From assembly GCF_003049645.1 (NCBI RefSeq), contig NZ_PYWK01000001.1:1519487-1583486 (forward strand): a stretch of 64,000 nt of DNA, given 5' to 3'. A model generated the notes under the pieces. That model was not told the DNA's origin. It did no database searches and was given only the letters and a program-made list of their open reading frames with translations. The position numbers and the translations under genes are program-made. This document shows positions 1-7,020 of the stretch, in pieces; the first letter of the stretch is position 1; each line of letters opens with the position of its first letter. This stretch comes from Metasolibacillus fluoroglycofenilyticus. Its GTDB lineage: Bacteria; Bacillota; Bacilli; Bacillales_A; Planococcaceae.

Positions 1-2
1 TA

Positions 3-1571
3 ACAGAATACATAAAAACTGAAAGATTTTATATTTATGACGAAAGAAATGAAAAGAAATTAAAACTTTATGACCAATTCTTAAATGAGTTTTTCTATGA
101 GAGTGAAGAAAATTTCATTGATGAGACAGATTTTATAATTAAAAGAAGTACAAGGAAAAATATTATCTATTTAAATAAACCGGTGGATATAGAGAAGTTT
201 GCTTTTAATATTTCTCAAAGATTTTCAGAAAATACATCTACAAAAATAAAAAAAGCATGTGCAGATATTAGTAATTACTTAGATCCGGATTACCTACTAA
301 TCAATTGTTTTAAAAGAGGAATTATATATCATCATGGACTAGTTCCGGATAATATTAAAATGTATATTGAACATTTGTATTCTGAAATTAAAGAAGTAAA
401 ATATATAATTACGAGTTCAACATTATTAGAAGGCGTTAATATACCAGCCTATTCTTTATTTTTATTGGATAATAAAAAAGGACGAAGTAATTTAAGTCCT
501 GCTCAATTCAAAAACTTGGTAGGAAGAATATGCAGATTTAGTGAAGTATTTTCGCCAATAACAGGTGATTTAAAATATCTTGAACCACACATATATATAA
601 TTGGTTCAGATTATACATCCAAAAATGCCAATTTAGAAAAATTCATTAAAAGTGTCATTAAAATAGATAAACAAGAACAGGATTTTCCAACTAATGTCTT
701 ATTAAAAAATGTTGAAATTAATGATGAAAATATATCACTAAAAGAAAGTGCAGATGAATTCATTGAAAATTTTGAGCCTGGAGTTATAACTGACTATGAT
801 AAAACTTATGCACAAACAAAAATCGGGAGGATTTGTTTTGCAAATAATATAAATGAAATAGACATTATTGATAATGAACAATTAATGCAAAATATCGTCG
901 ATAAGTATGCGGATACTAAATTAAAAACTACTGAAGAAATTTTTGAGTATTTTTCAACTCTATTTTTACCATTTATTAAAGAATCTGAAATGAATATTAA
1001 AAGACTTTCTTATCCTGAATCTAGAAACTTCTATAAAATGTTTCTAGATTGGAGAATTAGAAGTGCATCTTACCGCGAGATGATATACAGCTTTATTAAA
1101 TATTGGAGTAAATTGGAGAGTGATGGGAGAGATACAAATGTTTATGTTGGTAGATGGGGAGACAAAGTAATAAATGGATATAATGCAATATGGACGGACA
1201 TAAAAACTAAAACCCATAAAGAACGAATAAATTTAGCTATTGTACGTATAAAAGAAGAACAAGACTTTCTGGATAATATTTTTATTAAGTATATTGAGGT
1301 ATTAAATGACATAAACTTTGTTGATGAGGAGTTATATAATAAAATAAAATATGGTACTTCAGATAAATCCAAAATAACCCTTATTAAAAATGGTTTAAGC
1401 CTTACACTAGTTAACTTACTTGTAGATAAATATTCTGGATATTTTAATGTAGATAATAATTTAAAAACAGTTACTTTCAATTCCCGAATTTTGGATAAAA
1501 TGAAAGAAAACGATGAGAATGAAATTTTAATATATGAAGTTAAATTTAATACAATTGCCTATTTAAAATAA
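3..1571 (+). CDS. Ski2-like superfamily 2 helicase, C-terminal part (5' end outside window)
   Basis: The reading frame is open from the first complete codon of the window, so the gene is cut by the window edge; the GTG at 183 is only an internal codon. The visible part carries the second RecA-like half of an SF2 helicase: a HHGL segment, motif V as SSTLLEGVNIPA and motif VI as LVGRICR, which is the Ski2-like pattern. A long helical C-terminus of about 330 residues follows. Composition is very AT-rich, typical of accessory DNA. Helicases of this kind occur in anti-phage systems; HamB of Hachiman is one candidate, but its partner would lie upstream and cannot be seen. Helicase identity is firm, a defence role is inference. 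Confidence 0.75.
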   Translation, partial: TEYIKTERFYIYDERNEKKLKLYDQFLNEFFYESEENFIDETDFIIKRSTRKNIIYLNKPVDIEKFAFNISQRFSENTSTKIKKACADISNYLDPDYLLINCFKRGIIYHHGLVPDNIKMYIEHLYSEIKEVKYIITSSTLLEGVNIPAYSLFLLDNKKGRSNLSPAQFKNLVGRICRFSEVFSPITGDLKYLEPHIYIIGSDYTSKNANLEKFIKSVIKIDKQEQDFPTNVLLKNVEINDENISLKESADEFIENFEPGVITDYDKTYAQTKIGRICFANNINEIDIIDNEQLMQNIVDKYADTKLKTTEEIFEYFSTLFLPFIKESEMNIKRLSYPESRNFYKMFLDWRIRSASYREMIYSFIKYWSKLESDGRDTNVYVGRWGDKVINGYNAIWTDIKTKTHKERINLAIVRIKEEQDFLDNIFIKYIEVLNDINFVDEELYNKIKYGTSDKSKITLIKNGLSLTLVNLLVDKYSGYFNVDNNLKTVTFNSRILDKMKENDENEILIYEVKFNTIAYLK

Positions 1572-1726
1572 TATGTAAATTTTTCAAGGTCTAATTCCTT
1601 TTTATGAAGTTTAAGGCTTTTTATCTGACTTAGCTTTAATTACAATTATATTTTAAATATATTCGGGATTTAGAGAAAGGTATTAAAGAGATATTTTAAA
1701 AGATATAAAAATTTAGCAGTAATTGA

Positions 1727-1849
1727 ATGAATATCGAGTACTTCGGAGCATATGAGCTAGCAGTATGTAACTTTACACTATCGAGTAAGGATGTTGAGCA
1801 ATCTGTTGCGGATAGGACATCACTCAAATTTTTCATGAGCAATTGGTGA
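1727..1849 (+). pseudogene. Possible transposase remnant (40 codons)
   Basis: A 40-codon frame contains the segment VEQSVADRTSLKFFMSN, which resembles the N-terminal region of IS5/IS1182-type transposases, where a D-R-x-S-x-x-x-F pattern is common. No further transposase sequence follows, and there is no ribosome binding site. The rest of 1572-1920 is AT-rich with no intact gene. The assignment rests on one short resemblance. Confidence 0.22.
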
Positions 1850-1921
1850 TAATACAAACGGTTAATAATCTGTTGCAAAATCAAGCATGGTTTCAAGATG
1901 ATATTTTTTCGAAACGAACGT

Positions 1922-1950
1922 TTGAATTATTAAATATGATTTGTTATAAT
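1922..1950 (+). promoter_or_regulatory. Promoter of the putative antitoxin RNA
   Basis: TTGAAT at 1922-1927 and TATAAT at 1945-1950 are separated by 17 bp, a near-ideal sigma-A promoter on the plus strand. No plus-strand gene follows; the transcript would run toward the 3' end of the small minus-strand toxin gene. Confidence 0.6.
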
Positions 1951-1961
1951 TTATAATAATA

Positions 1962-2001
1962 AAGAAAAAAACAGTTTAGTGCTGCAACACTAAACTGTTT
2001 T
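1962..2001 (-). terminator. Terminator of the toxin mRNA
   Basis: A perfect 14-bp inverted repeat has arms at 1968-1981 and 1988-2001 (core CAGTTTAGTG/CACTAAACTG). On the minus strand it is followed by a T-run, giving an intrinsic terminator downstream of the small toxin gene. Confidence 0.7.
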
Positions 2002-2048
2002 AGTAACAAACATCGCTTTAGTAGCGATTAACAGCTTTCATTTTGTAT

Positions 2049-2098
2049 AAAAAGTTAGTCATTCTTTGTATCAAACTTGAAGAATGGCTACTTTTTTT
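2049..2098 (+). terminator. Terminator of the antisense RNA
   Basis: An imperfect stem pairs the segment around AGTCATTCTT with AAGAATGGCT and is followed by seven Ts on the plus strand. It overlaps the stop codon of the toxin gene. Confidence 0.6.
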
Positions 2099-2186
2099 GC
2101 GAAAAAGTATACGATAGTCTAATAATAGAAATAATCACCGATGCAAAAATTAGCGTGATTGTTAAAGTTTCATATACTGTCATCAT
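2088..2186 (-). CDS. Holin-like type I toxin (32 aa)
   Basis: This 32-residue protein begins MMTVYETLTITLIFASVIIS and ends SQKK. It has a short polar N-terminus with the YETL segment, one hydrophobic membrane helix (about residues 8-23) and a basic C-terminus, as in the holin-like toxin family that includes TxpA and BsrG. Such peptides insert into the membrane and are silenced by antisense RNA. AAAGGGGG lies 9 bases before the first of two ATG codons. The mRNA would have a roughly 93-nt leader from the promoter at 2287-2316 and end near 1962. Family assignment is by pattern; toxicity is not shown. Confidence 0.72.
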   Translation of the reverse strand: MMTVYETLTITLIFASVIISIIRLSYTFSQKK

Positions 2187-2286
2187 GTGCAACATCCCCC
2201 TTTCTCTTCGTAAAAAGTCCGAAGTAATATGCTAGAAAGAAGTGTGTTAATCACTAGAAAAGTTTAGCTGTCTGTCACTTTCAACT

Positions 2287-2316
2287 ATTATAACATTGAG
2301 TTTTCAAATAAAACAA
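2287..2316 (-). promoter_or_regulatory. Extended -10 promoter of the toxin gene
   Basis: On the minus strand TATAAT (2292-2287) is preceded by TG one base upstream (TGTTATAAT) and by a weak -35 TTGTTT at 2316-2311, with an 18-bp spacer. It points toward the 32-aa toxin gene. Confidence 0.5.
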
Positions 2317-2343
2317 CCCTTGCAATTTTTCTATAAATAATCG

Positions 2344-2357
2344 AGAACTAATGTTCT
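2344..2357. promoter_or_regulatory. LexA-type SOS box
   Basis: AGAACTAATGTTCT is a perfect palindrome matching the Gram-positive LexA core GAAC-N4-GTTC. A Shine-Dalgarno-like AGGGGAGG follows to the right, but no intact gene comes after it; a weak resemblance to a decayed UmuC-type start is too short to call. It lies about 30 bp upstream of the toxin promoter. Confidence 0.45.
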
Positions 2358-2485
2358 TTTTAGGGGAGGTTATTTATACATATACCTGTGATTTACAGTC
2401 TCTAAAACATGATGTTCAACGATTATAAATGCGTTTTACAGAAACGACTAATAGTAAACTTATTTTGTAAACCGTTTCCATTACC

Positions 2486-3067
2486 TTATTTAAGGTTTAT
2501 CGATATTCTATTGTAAACTTTATTTAATAGATATTTTAAATAATTTGTTGCTTTTTCGCTAATGGAAACTTCCTCATAGCAATACTGAGGAAAATCAAAG
2601 TATTCAGGGCATCTATTAAAGACAAAATAATTATTTATAAAATTATCTATTAAATGGTTTAAATAAAATATAGTGTATTTATTAATGTATTCACTCTCCG
2701 ACATCTTATCCCCACAAAGATTGCAATAATTAGTGAACTCCGTGTATGTAAACTCATCTGGTCGAAAGCAAGTGGTTAAAGAATACATCCAATTTGTTAA
2801 TTCACTATCAAATTTTATAATACTTCCGAAAAGTGTAAAATTTCTATGGAGAACATAATTTTCATTTCCTATATGCTCTTTGTAGTTACTACTAGCGAAA
2901 ATACCCAATAAGTTTTGATACTCACACGCGTAGCAATTTTGATACCCTAAGATAAAATATGATTCTTTTGGATTAAAAATATACTTTACATTTTTGAAAT
3001 TATTATCAAGGTATTGCCGAAAGGGAGACAAATCACAGATATAGTCGGGAATATACCAAATTTTCAA
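2486..3067 (-). CDS. Hypothetical protein with two CxxC motifs
   Basis: This 193-aa AT-rich protein has no family I recognise. It contains CYAC (about residues 45-48) and CNLC (about 116-119), plus isolated cysteines, so it may bind a metal. The only start available is TTG at 3067, with no clear Shine-Dalgarno and a stop codon shortly upstream, so the N-terminus may be truncated. It stands alone between the toxin locus and the MITE. Confidence 0.45.
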   Translation of the reverse strand: MKIWYIPDYICDLSPFRQYLDNNFKNVKYIFNPKESYFILGYQNCYACEYQNLLGIFASSNYKEHIGNENYVLHRNFTLFGSIIKFDSELTNWMYSLTTCFRPDEFTYTEFTNYCNLCGDKMSESEYINKYTIFYLNHLIDNFINNYFVFNRCPEYFDFPQYCYEEVSISEKATNYLKYLLNKVYNRISINLK

Positions 3068-3224
3068 GTTTGCATTCCATTTTGTTTAACAAATATTCTT
3101 GCTCCATAGTCTTCATAAGGAAGATTTAATTTGATGGGCAATATTAATGCCTCCTCCATATACTAATATAAGCTTGTTCAACAACCGCTATTAATAGTAT
3201 AATGGGGTATCAGATATTAAAAAA

Positions 3225-3389
3225 GGACTCGCCAAAACGGGAGGGCACTGAAAAAGTCGATTGGTCACAAATTTTGTGACATAAATCGGCTTTTTTAATG
3301 GTCAAATTGAATAAATAAGCAAGATTTGTATTGTAAAAAAATGATTCTCTCTAGTTTTTCAGTGCCCTCCCAAAACGGCGAGTCCCTTT
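3225..3389 (+). terminator. Terminator split by a transposon
   Basis: GGACTCGCC (3225-3233) and GGCGAGTCC (3377-3385) plus a T-run form the same stem as the terminator at 4776-4805. The loop holds a 129-bp insertion and its target duplication. The insert places the arms about 140 nt apart, which probably weakens the terminator. Confidence 0.6.
3241..3369. mobile_element. 129-bp MITE with 15-bp inverted repeats and 9-bp target duplication
   Basis: Ends are perfect inverted repeats GAGGGCACTGAAAAA (3241-3255) and its complement (3355-3369). The 9-bp sequence CCAAAACGG flanks both sides (3232-3240 and 3370-3378). Removing the insert and one duplicate restores a terminator loop like the one at 4776. 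There is no coding capacity; an internal palindrome with arms GTCACAAA/TTTGTGAC is present. It must be moved in trans by a transposase recognising these ends, which is not in the window. Confidence 0.8.
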
Positions 3390-3470
3390 TGTCATTTTCG
3401 CATTTTTAATTTGACTTTTTTGCTCTTGTAAGGCTAATGATTGCTGGGCTTTTTTCTCTGCCTCTAACTC
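3377..3470. repeat. Direct repeat, left copy (remnant of XRE gene 3' end)
   Basis: These 94 bases match 4792-4886 except for one T in a T-run. The sequence covers the right half of a terminator and the last codons of the XRE regulator. Some similarity resumes after a 21-bp deletion and then stops, so this is a broken 3' remnant of a duplicated regulator gene. Confidence 0.85.
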
Positions 3471-3647
3471 CGACTCAATTTCATTAACTACTGAAGAGGT
3501 AAATTTCTTTATGTTACAAATATTCTTGTATATGTATTAATACTCTTGTTTATCATAAGATTATCCAATTTTGGAGAATCGTATATTGAAATTTGGAATT
3601 ATTTTAAATATAATTAGTACTATCATAATGTATAAGGAAGTGTCGAA

Positions 3648-4763
3648 TTGAGAAGAAAGAATTTTTTTAACATGAAAGCATGGGGTGGCTTTATAGGTCT
3701 TATTAGCTTGATATTTATTTTATCAGCATGTTCTAGTAAAGAGGATTTAACTGATTACATAGAGTTAAATTATTATGGTATAGATACTAGAGGAACAGTG
3801 TCATATACAATTGATGAAGAAGCGATTGTAAAAAATATTTTTGATATTGATGTAAATAATGTAAATAGAGAAGACCTTTCTTCTGAAACTATAGCTGAGG
3901 TTAATGATTTATCCAAATCATTTGAAATTAACTTAGATAAAAAAGAGAATTTGTCCAATGGAGATAAAATTACTGTAACTGTAACAGTCGATCCAGAAAT
4001 GACAAAGCATTTGAAAGAAAAATCAGAAAAGGTATTTGAAGTTACAGGTTTGCCAGAAGGTACTAAAATATCAGCTGCTGATTTAGAAAAGAATGTAATT
4101 GTTACTTTTAAAGGGGCGAATGGTAAAGGCGTAGTTTCAAATATAGATAAAACGTTTGAGAGTGAACTTTCATTTTTGAGTTTTATTGTAGAGAATGACG
4201 GTGAATTAAAAAATGGTGAGCAAGCTAAAGTTAGTCTAACTCCTGAATCAATAGAGCAGTTAAATAATTCAGATTTCATTTTGGAAGGTGACGGTTCTTT
4301 TGGTGTAGATGTAACAGGGCTAATTAATTATGCTCAGAGTGCTGATGAAATCGCAAATTTTGAAGATATAAATAGAATGCTCTCTGAAGGAATCAAAAGG
4401 AAGTATAAAAATTCTTCTGAGCAGTATTCTTGGGGACGTGTATATGAAATAAATTTAGAAGGAATGTTCTACAGACAATTTGAAAAGAAAGTAGACGAGG
4501 GCTTCTCTTGGCAATCTAATTTGGGTGATAGTAATGGAAATCTTGTAGGTGTATATTCCATTAAAGAATTTGCTGGAGGAGCAGAAGGCAAATTAAATAG
4601 GAAATTCACTATTGTATATGGTTTTTCTAATTTAATTTTAGATGAAAATAATAAAGTAAACTTAACCGAGCTCGTTGAAATTAGCAAAGGCTATGATGAC
4701 ACGTATTCATTGGAATCTGTTCTGAAGTTGATGGAAGGGTACAATTACACAGAATTTAAGTAA
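3648..4763 (+). CDS. Lipoprotein with two repeated modules
   Basis: This 371-aa protein starts at TTG, 7 bases after AAGGAAG. Its signal peptide ends in the lipobox LSAC (Cys at about residue 28), so it should be lipid-anchored outside the membrane. Two beta-rich modules (about residues 85-135 and 180-225) share the pattern NGDK/NGEQ, a beta strand, a helix and VTGL, suggesting internal duplication. No specific function can be assigned. The gene lies exactly between the two copies of the XRE-gene/terminator repeat, which suggests arrival as a cassette or by a duplication that trapped it. Confidence 0.7.
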   Translation: MRRKNFFNMKAWGGFIGLISLIFILSACSSKEDLTDYIELNYYGIDTRGTVSYTIDEEAIVKNIFDIDVNNVNREDLSSETIAEVNDLSKSFEINLDKKENLSNGDKITVTVTVDPEMTKHLKEKSEKVFEVTGLPEGTKISAADLEKNVIVTFKGANGKGVVSNIDKTFESELSFLSFIVENDGELKNGEQAKVSLTPESIEQLNNSDFILEGDGSFGVDVTGLINYAQSADEIANFEDINRMLSEGIKRKYKNSSEQYSWGRVYEINLEGMFYRQFEKKVDEGFSWQSNLGDSNGNLVGVYSIKEFAGGAEGKLNRKFTIVYGFSNLILDENNKVNLTELVEISKGYDDTYSLESVLKLMEGYNYTEFK

Positions 4764-4775
4764 TATATTGAATGA

Positions 4776-4805
4776 GGGACTCGCCAAAAAGGGCGAGTCC
4801 CTTTT
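4776..4805 (+). terminator. Convergent terminator, GGACTCGCC family
   Basis: GGGACTCGCC (4776-4785) pairs with GGCGAGTCCC (4792-4801) and is followed by TTTT. It sits between the lipoprotein gene and the oppositely oriented XRE gene and can serve both. Confidence 0.8.
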
Positions 4806-4886
4806 GTCATTTTCGCATTTTTAATTTGACTTTTTTTGCTCTTGTAAGGCTAATGATTGCTGGGCTTTTTTCTCTGCCTCTAACTC
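4792..4886. repeat. Direct repeat, right copy
   Basis: This is the partner of 3377-3470. Here the sequence is the intact 3' end of the XRE regulator gene plus its terminator arm, so this copy is probably the original. Confidence 0.85.
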
Positions 4887-5423
4887 TATTCGATACCTTG
4901 CTAACTCTGCTTCAATTTCTGCATCGGCATCACCATATCCACTAACAACTGTTTCCGCAACTTTGTTAACGTACAGCTTTTGATCTTCATAATATCCACT
5001 GCCGCTTTCTCTCGTTTTTGAATGGGAGTCATTGTCGGTAGTAGCTGTAGTTTCTTTGTTCGTATGCTGTAAATATGTTTCCCCGATAAACTTTATTATT
5101 TCCTCACGTACATAAGGGTCCAATTCCATATAGCGTTTCACTATATCTAGATCGAGCGCCGATAGATTGTGAATACGGGCTTGCTCATCTAATGAAAATG
5201 TTGCTGTTTCAATAAACATTTCACCTTTACCTGTACGAAGCCATACTTCGTTTACATTGAAGTTAGTACACAATAATTTTATCGTACTATCTGTTAAATT
5301 ATTTCTTCCAGTTTCTATTTTGCTAATTGCTGTTTTTGTTATTCCGAGTTTCCTCCCAAAATCTTCTTGACTCAATTTTAAAACTTTTCTAAGCAGTTTA
5401 ATACGATTGTTTATAATAATCAC
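4821..5423 (-). CDS. XRE-family repressor
   Basis: A 200-aa protein with an N-terminal helix-turn-helix (residues about 6-60, SQEDFGRKLGITKTAISKIE) typical of phage and element repressors, then a helical linker and a charged C-terminus. It is divergent from the small-gene cluster starting at 5538, with a shared palindromic operator between them, so it probably represses that cluster and itself. The only standard start is GTG at 5423, but AGGGGG lies directly against it; the best-spaced codons are ATT or ATA at positions 3-4, so a non-standard start is possible. Confidence 0.85.
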   Translation of the reverse strand: MIIINNRIKLLRKVLKLSQEDFGRKLGITKTAISKIETGRNNLTDSTIKLLCTNFNVNEVWLRTGKGEMFIETATFSLDEQARIHNLSALDLDIVKRYMELDPYVREEIIKFIGETYLQHTNKETTATTDNDSHSKTRESGSGYYEDQKLYVNKVAETVVSGYGDADAEIEAELARYRIELEAEKKAQQSLALQEQKKSN

Positions 5424-5437
5424 CCCCTAGTAGCTAC

Positions 5438-5504
5438 ATATTAAGTAAATAAGATGATTTAGTCAACATTTAAGGTTGACTAAGTATCTTTAATCATATA
5501 TATT
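5438..5504. promoter_or_regulatory. Divergent promoters with shared palindromic operator
   Basis: TTAGTCAAC (5459-5467) and GTTGACTAA (5475-5483) form a perfect palindrome with a 7-bp spacer. Each arm contains a -35 hexamer. Rightward: TTGACT (5476-5481), 17 bp, TATATT (5499-5504). Leftward: TTGACT (5466-5461), 17 bp, TAATAT (5443-5438). A repressor bound here would block both -35 boxes, as in lysogeny-type switches. Confidence 0.75.
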
Positions 5505-5537
5505 GATGATGTAATCAACTTTTGTGAGGTGATGAAA

Positions 5538-5732
5538 ATGAATGTTCTATACAGTGTAAAAAACAAACCATCTTTTGATGAACTCATTCAAAGTCTGCAT
5601 GCAATGTCTGAGGAGGAAAAAGCTCATTTTACAACAATATTTCAAGGCATGGTTATTGGTATAGAAATTGGTCGTAATCAGGAACGACATATGAAGCGGG
5701 CGCAGGTAATCGGATTAGAGGAAATCGAATGA
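5538..5732 (+). CDS. Small hypothetical protein, first gene of rightward early operon
   Basis: This protein of about 64 residues starts at the third possible codon, ATG 5538, because GAGGTG lies 6 bases before it; GTG 5529 and ATG 5532 overlap the ribosome binding site. It contains a segment MSEEEKAHFTTIFQGMVIG and a basic C-terminal part. No family is recognised. Directly downstream of the operator, it is the first product of the repressed operon. Confidence 0.6.
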   Translation: MNVLYSVKNKPSFDELIQSLHAMSEEEKAHFTTIFQGMVIGIEIGRNQERHMKRAQVIGLEEIE

Positions 5733-5884
5733 CGCAACAAATTTTAAAGCTTATCGCATGTGTTTGTGAATTAGGATTTTTCTATTTATTCCTATCACAG
5801 GGCTTGCAACCTACTTGCAAGTCCGATGATGCGAATAACAAGGATTTAGCATCACCAATACCACACAAAGAAAGGGGAGGATAA
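5729..5884 (+). CDS. Small membrane protein (51 aa)
   Basis: The ATG overlaps the preceding stop codon (ATGA), indicating translational coupling. The 51-residue product begins MTQQILKLIACVCELGFFYL, has one hydrophobic helix (about residues 4-24) and a polar tail ending KERGG. The coding end includes the AGGGGAGG that serves the next gene. No function can be assigned. Confidence 0.55.
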   Translation: MTQQILKLIACVCELGFFYLFLSQGLQPTCKSDDANNKDLASPIPHKERGG

Positions 5885-5887
5885 AGA

Positions 5888-6175
5888 ATGTTTGTAGTGG
5901 ATTTTGAAAGTGTTGAAGTACCTCTTGATAAAAAAGTGCTAAAGCAATATATCGAAAAGAAAATAGATGAAGCATTACTCGAACTTGGACTGTGGTATGT
6001 AGATGTAGAAAAAATATCAAAGCTATCATGCATGTCTAAGCGTTTTTTAGAAGAAGAGATTGTGAGAGATCCACGCATGAGGGTTATTGAAATCAGAAGA
6101 ACAGAAGATGGCAAACGCTGGTGGCCATATAAAGAGGCTTTTGAAGTAATGAGAGAAATCACAAGTGAATGGTAA
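5888..6175 (+). CDS. DUF771 family phage-type protein
   Basis: A 95-aa protein matching DUF771 proteins of phages and integrated elements, with the typical stretch from LGLWYVDVEKISKL through RRTEDGKRWWPYKEA. AGGGGAGG lies 7 bases before the ATG. DUF771 genes usually sit in early operons next to XRE repressors, as here. The fold suggests a small helix-turn-helix (excisionase-like) DNA-binding protein; the role in this element is inference. Confidence 0.8.
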   Translation: MFVVDFESVEVPLDKKVLKQYIEKKIDEALLELGLWYVDVEKISKLSCMSKRFLEEEIVRDPRMRVIEIRRTEDGKRWWPYKEAFEVMREITSEW

Positions 6176-6276
6176 TCACGGTTCATTTTAAAAAATATAT
6201 AGCTTGGCGGCATGTAGAAATGAAAAGCCGTGTATTATCTATTCCTTGTGGTTTTTATCTAAGGGGGAGAAATTAA

Positions 6277-6504
6277 ATGTTTTATGTAATTGGACAATCT
6301 TCGGGAAAAGTTTATGCACAGGGCACAAAAGCAGATTGTATGAGGGAGCTGCAAAAAAAATACCCATCATGTAGCGCGTATAGCAGATTAGACGGGAGGG
6401 AAAGGACAACGCTTCCAGAGCCGATGAAGCTAGTGTTTTACCATAATATATTGCAAGTTCAGGAGGGAGAGCCATTATGTCAACATTTATACAGCGCATT
6501 GTAG
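6277..6504 (+). CDS. Hypothetical protein (75 aa)
   Basis: ATG follows AAGGGGGAGA at good distance. The N-terminal segment FYVIGQSSGKVYAQGTKADC suggests a small beta-rich fold. It overlaps the next gene by 28 bases, and its last codons contain that gene's ribosome binding site region. No family is recognised. Confidence 0.6.
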   Translation: MFYVIGQSSGKVYAQGTKADCMRELQKKYPSCSAYSRLDGRERTTLPEPMKLVFYHNILQVQEGEPLCQHLYSAL

Positions 6505-6833
6505 ATACTTTAGATGAGCAAGCAGACTGGAATGTGACAACAACAGTCAGCCGTAAAGATTTGATGCAGTTGGTAGAAGCATATCGGCATTTATATGAAC
6601 AGCAACAGGTGAAACAAGTAGTGGGAAAACAAACGACTGAAATAAAAATTGGTGACGTGGTCGTTGTCCAACATGTTGACAGACAATGGACACGTGAAAT
6701 AGCAGATATCTACACATCTGAACTTGGTGAGCCGAATTTTTACCGAATGCAAGGATCATCTACCCTATATACGGAAGATGAATTCACTTTAACGAAAGTG
6801 AAAAAGAGGCAAGTGGCAGATTTAGAAAGATAA
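6477..6833 (+). CDS. Hypothetical protein with LER C-terminal tail
   Basis: This 118-aa protein has a helical N-terminal half and a small beta domain from about residue 57 (IKIGDVVVVQHVDRQW...), resembling SH3-like folds. It ends VKKRQVADLER, one of seven proteins in this element ending in hydrophobic-E-R after basic residues. AGGAGGGAG precedes the ATG. Function unknown; the tail may mark it for transfer to recipients (inference). Confidence 0.65.
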   Translation: MSTFIQRIVDTLDEQADWNVTTTVSRKDLMQLVEAYRHLYEQQQVKQVVGKQTTEIKIGDVVVVQHVDRQWTREIADIYTSELGEPNFYRMQGSSTLYTEDEFTLTKVKKRQVADLER

Positions 6834-6846
6834 TCATTAATTCATA

Positions 6847-6934
6847 GAGCGAGGATTCAGCTCGCTCCTACCAAGTAGCTTACAACCCTAGTCCCCCCTT
6901 ATCGACATATATCCATGGGGTTGTCGGCTACTTG
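6847..6934. ncRNA. Strongly structured intergenic segment
   Basis: Two hairpins lie side by side: GAGCGAG/CTCGCTC (6847-6853, 6861-6867) and a long stem with CAAGTAGC and ACAACCC (6872-6888) pairing with GGGTTGT and GCTACTTG (6918-6934) around a tt/cg internal loop. The loop holds a run of Cs. No T-run follows, so it is not a plain terminator. It could be a small RNA, a cis-acting RNA or a DNA-level structure. Confidence 0.45.
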
Positions 6935-7020
6935 ATGGGAAACCAAGAACAAAGTTGAAAGAAGTAATTGATTTTTTTCAGCTTTGATTATTTAAAAATA
7001 ATACAGAGGGAATGGGACAA

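Larger units (their letters stand above)
1957..2098 (+). ncRNA. Putative antisense antitoxin RNA of a type I toxin-antitoxin pair
   Basis: A transcript from the promoter at 1922-1950 would start near 1957 and end at the T-run near 2097. It would fold into a strong hairpin (1968-2001), a smaller one with stem ATCGCT/AGCGAT (about 2012-2028) and the terminator stem. It is fully complementary to the 3' untranslated region and last codon of the toxin mRNA. This is the geometry of type I pairs such as txpA/RatA and bsrG/SR4. The RNA is inferred from promoter and terminator only. Confidence 0.5.

Noticed and set aside
183-1571. Treating the helicase as a complete 462-aa gene starting at GTG 183
   Set aside because: The frame is open to the window edge and the visible part begins after the first RecA-like domain, so the true start must be upstream.
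3773-4279. 168-aa minus-strand frame inside the lipoprotein gene
   Set aside because: It is antisense to a protein with a signal peptide, lipobox and good ribosome site, and shows no family features of its own.
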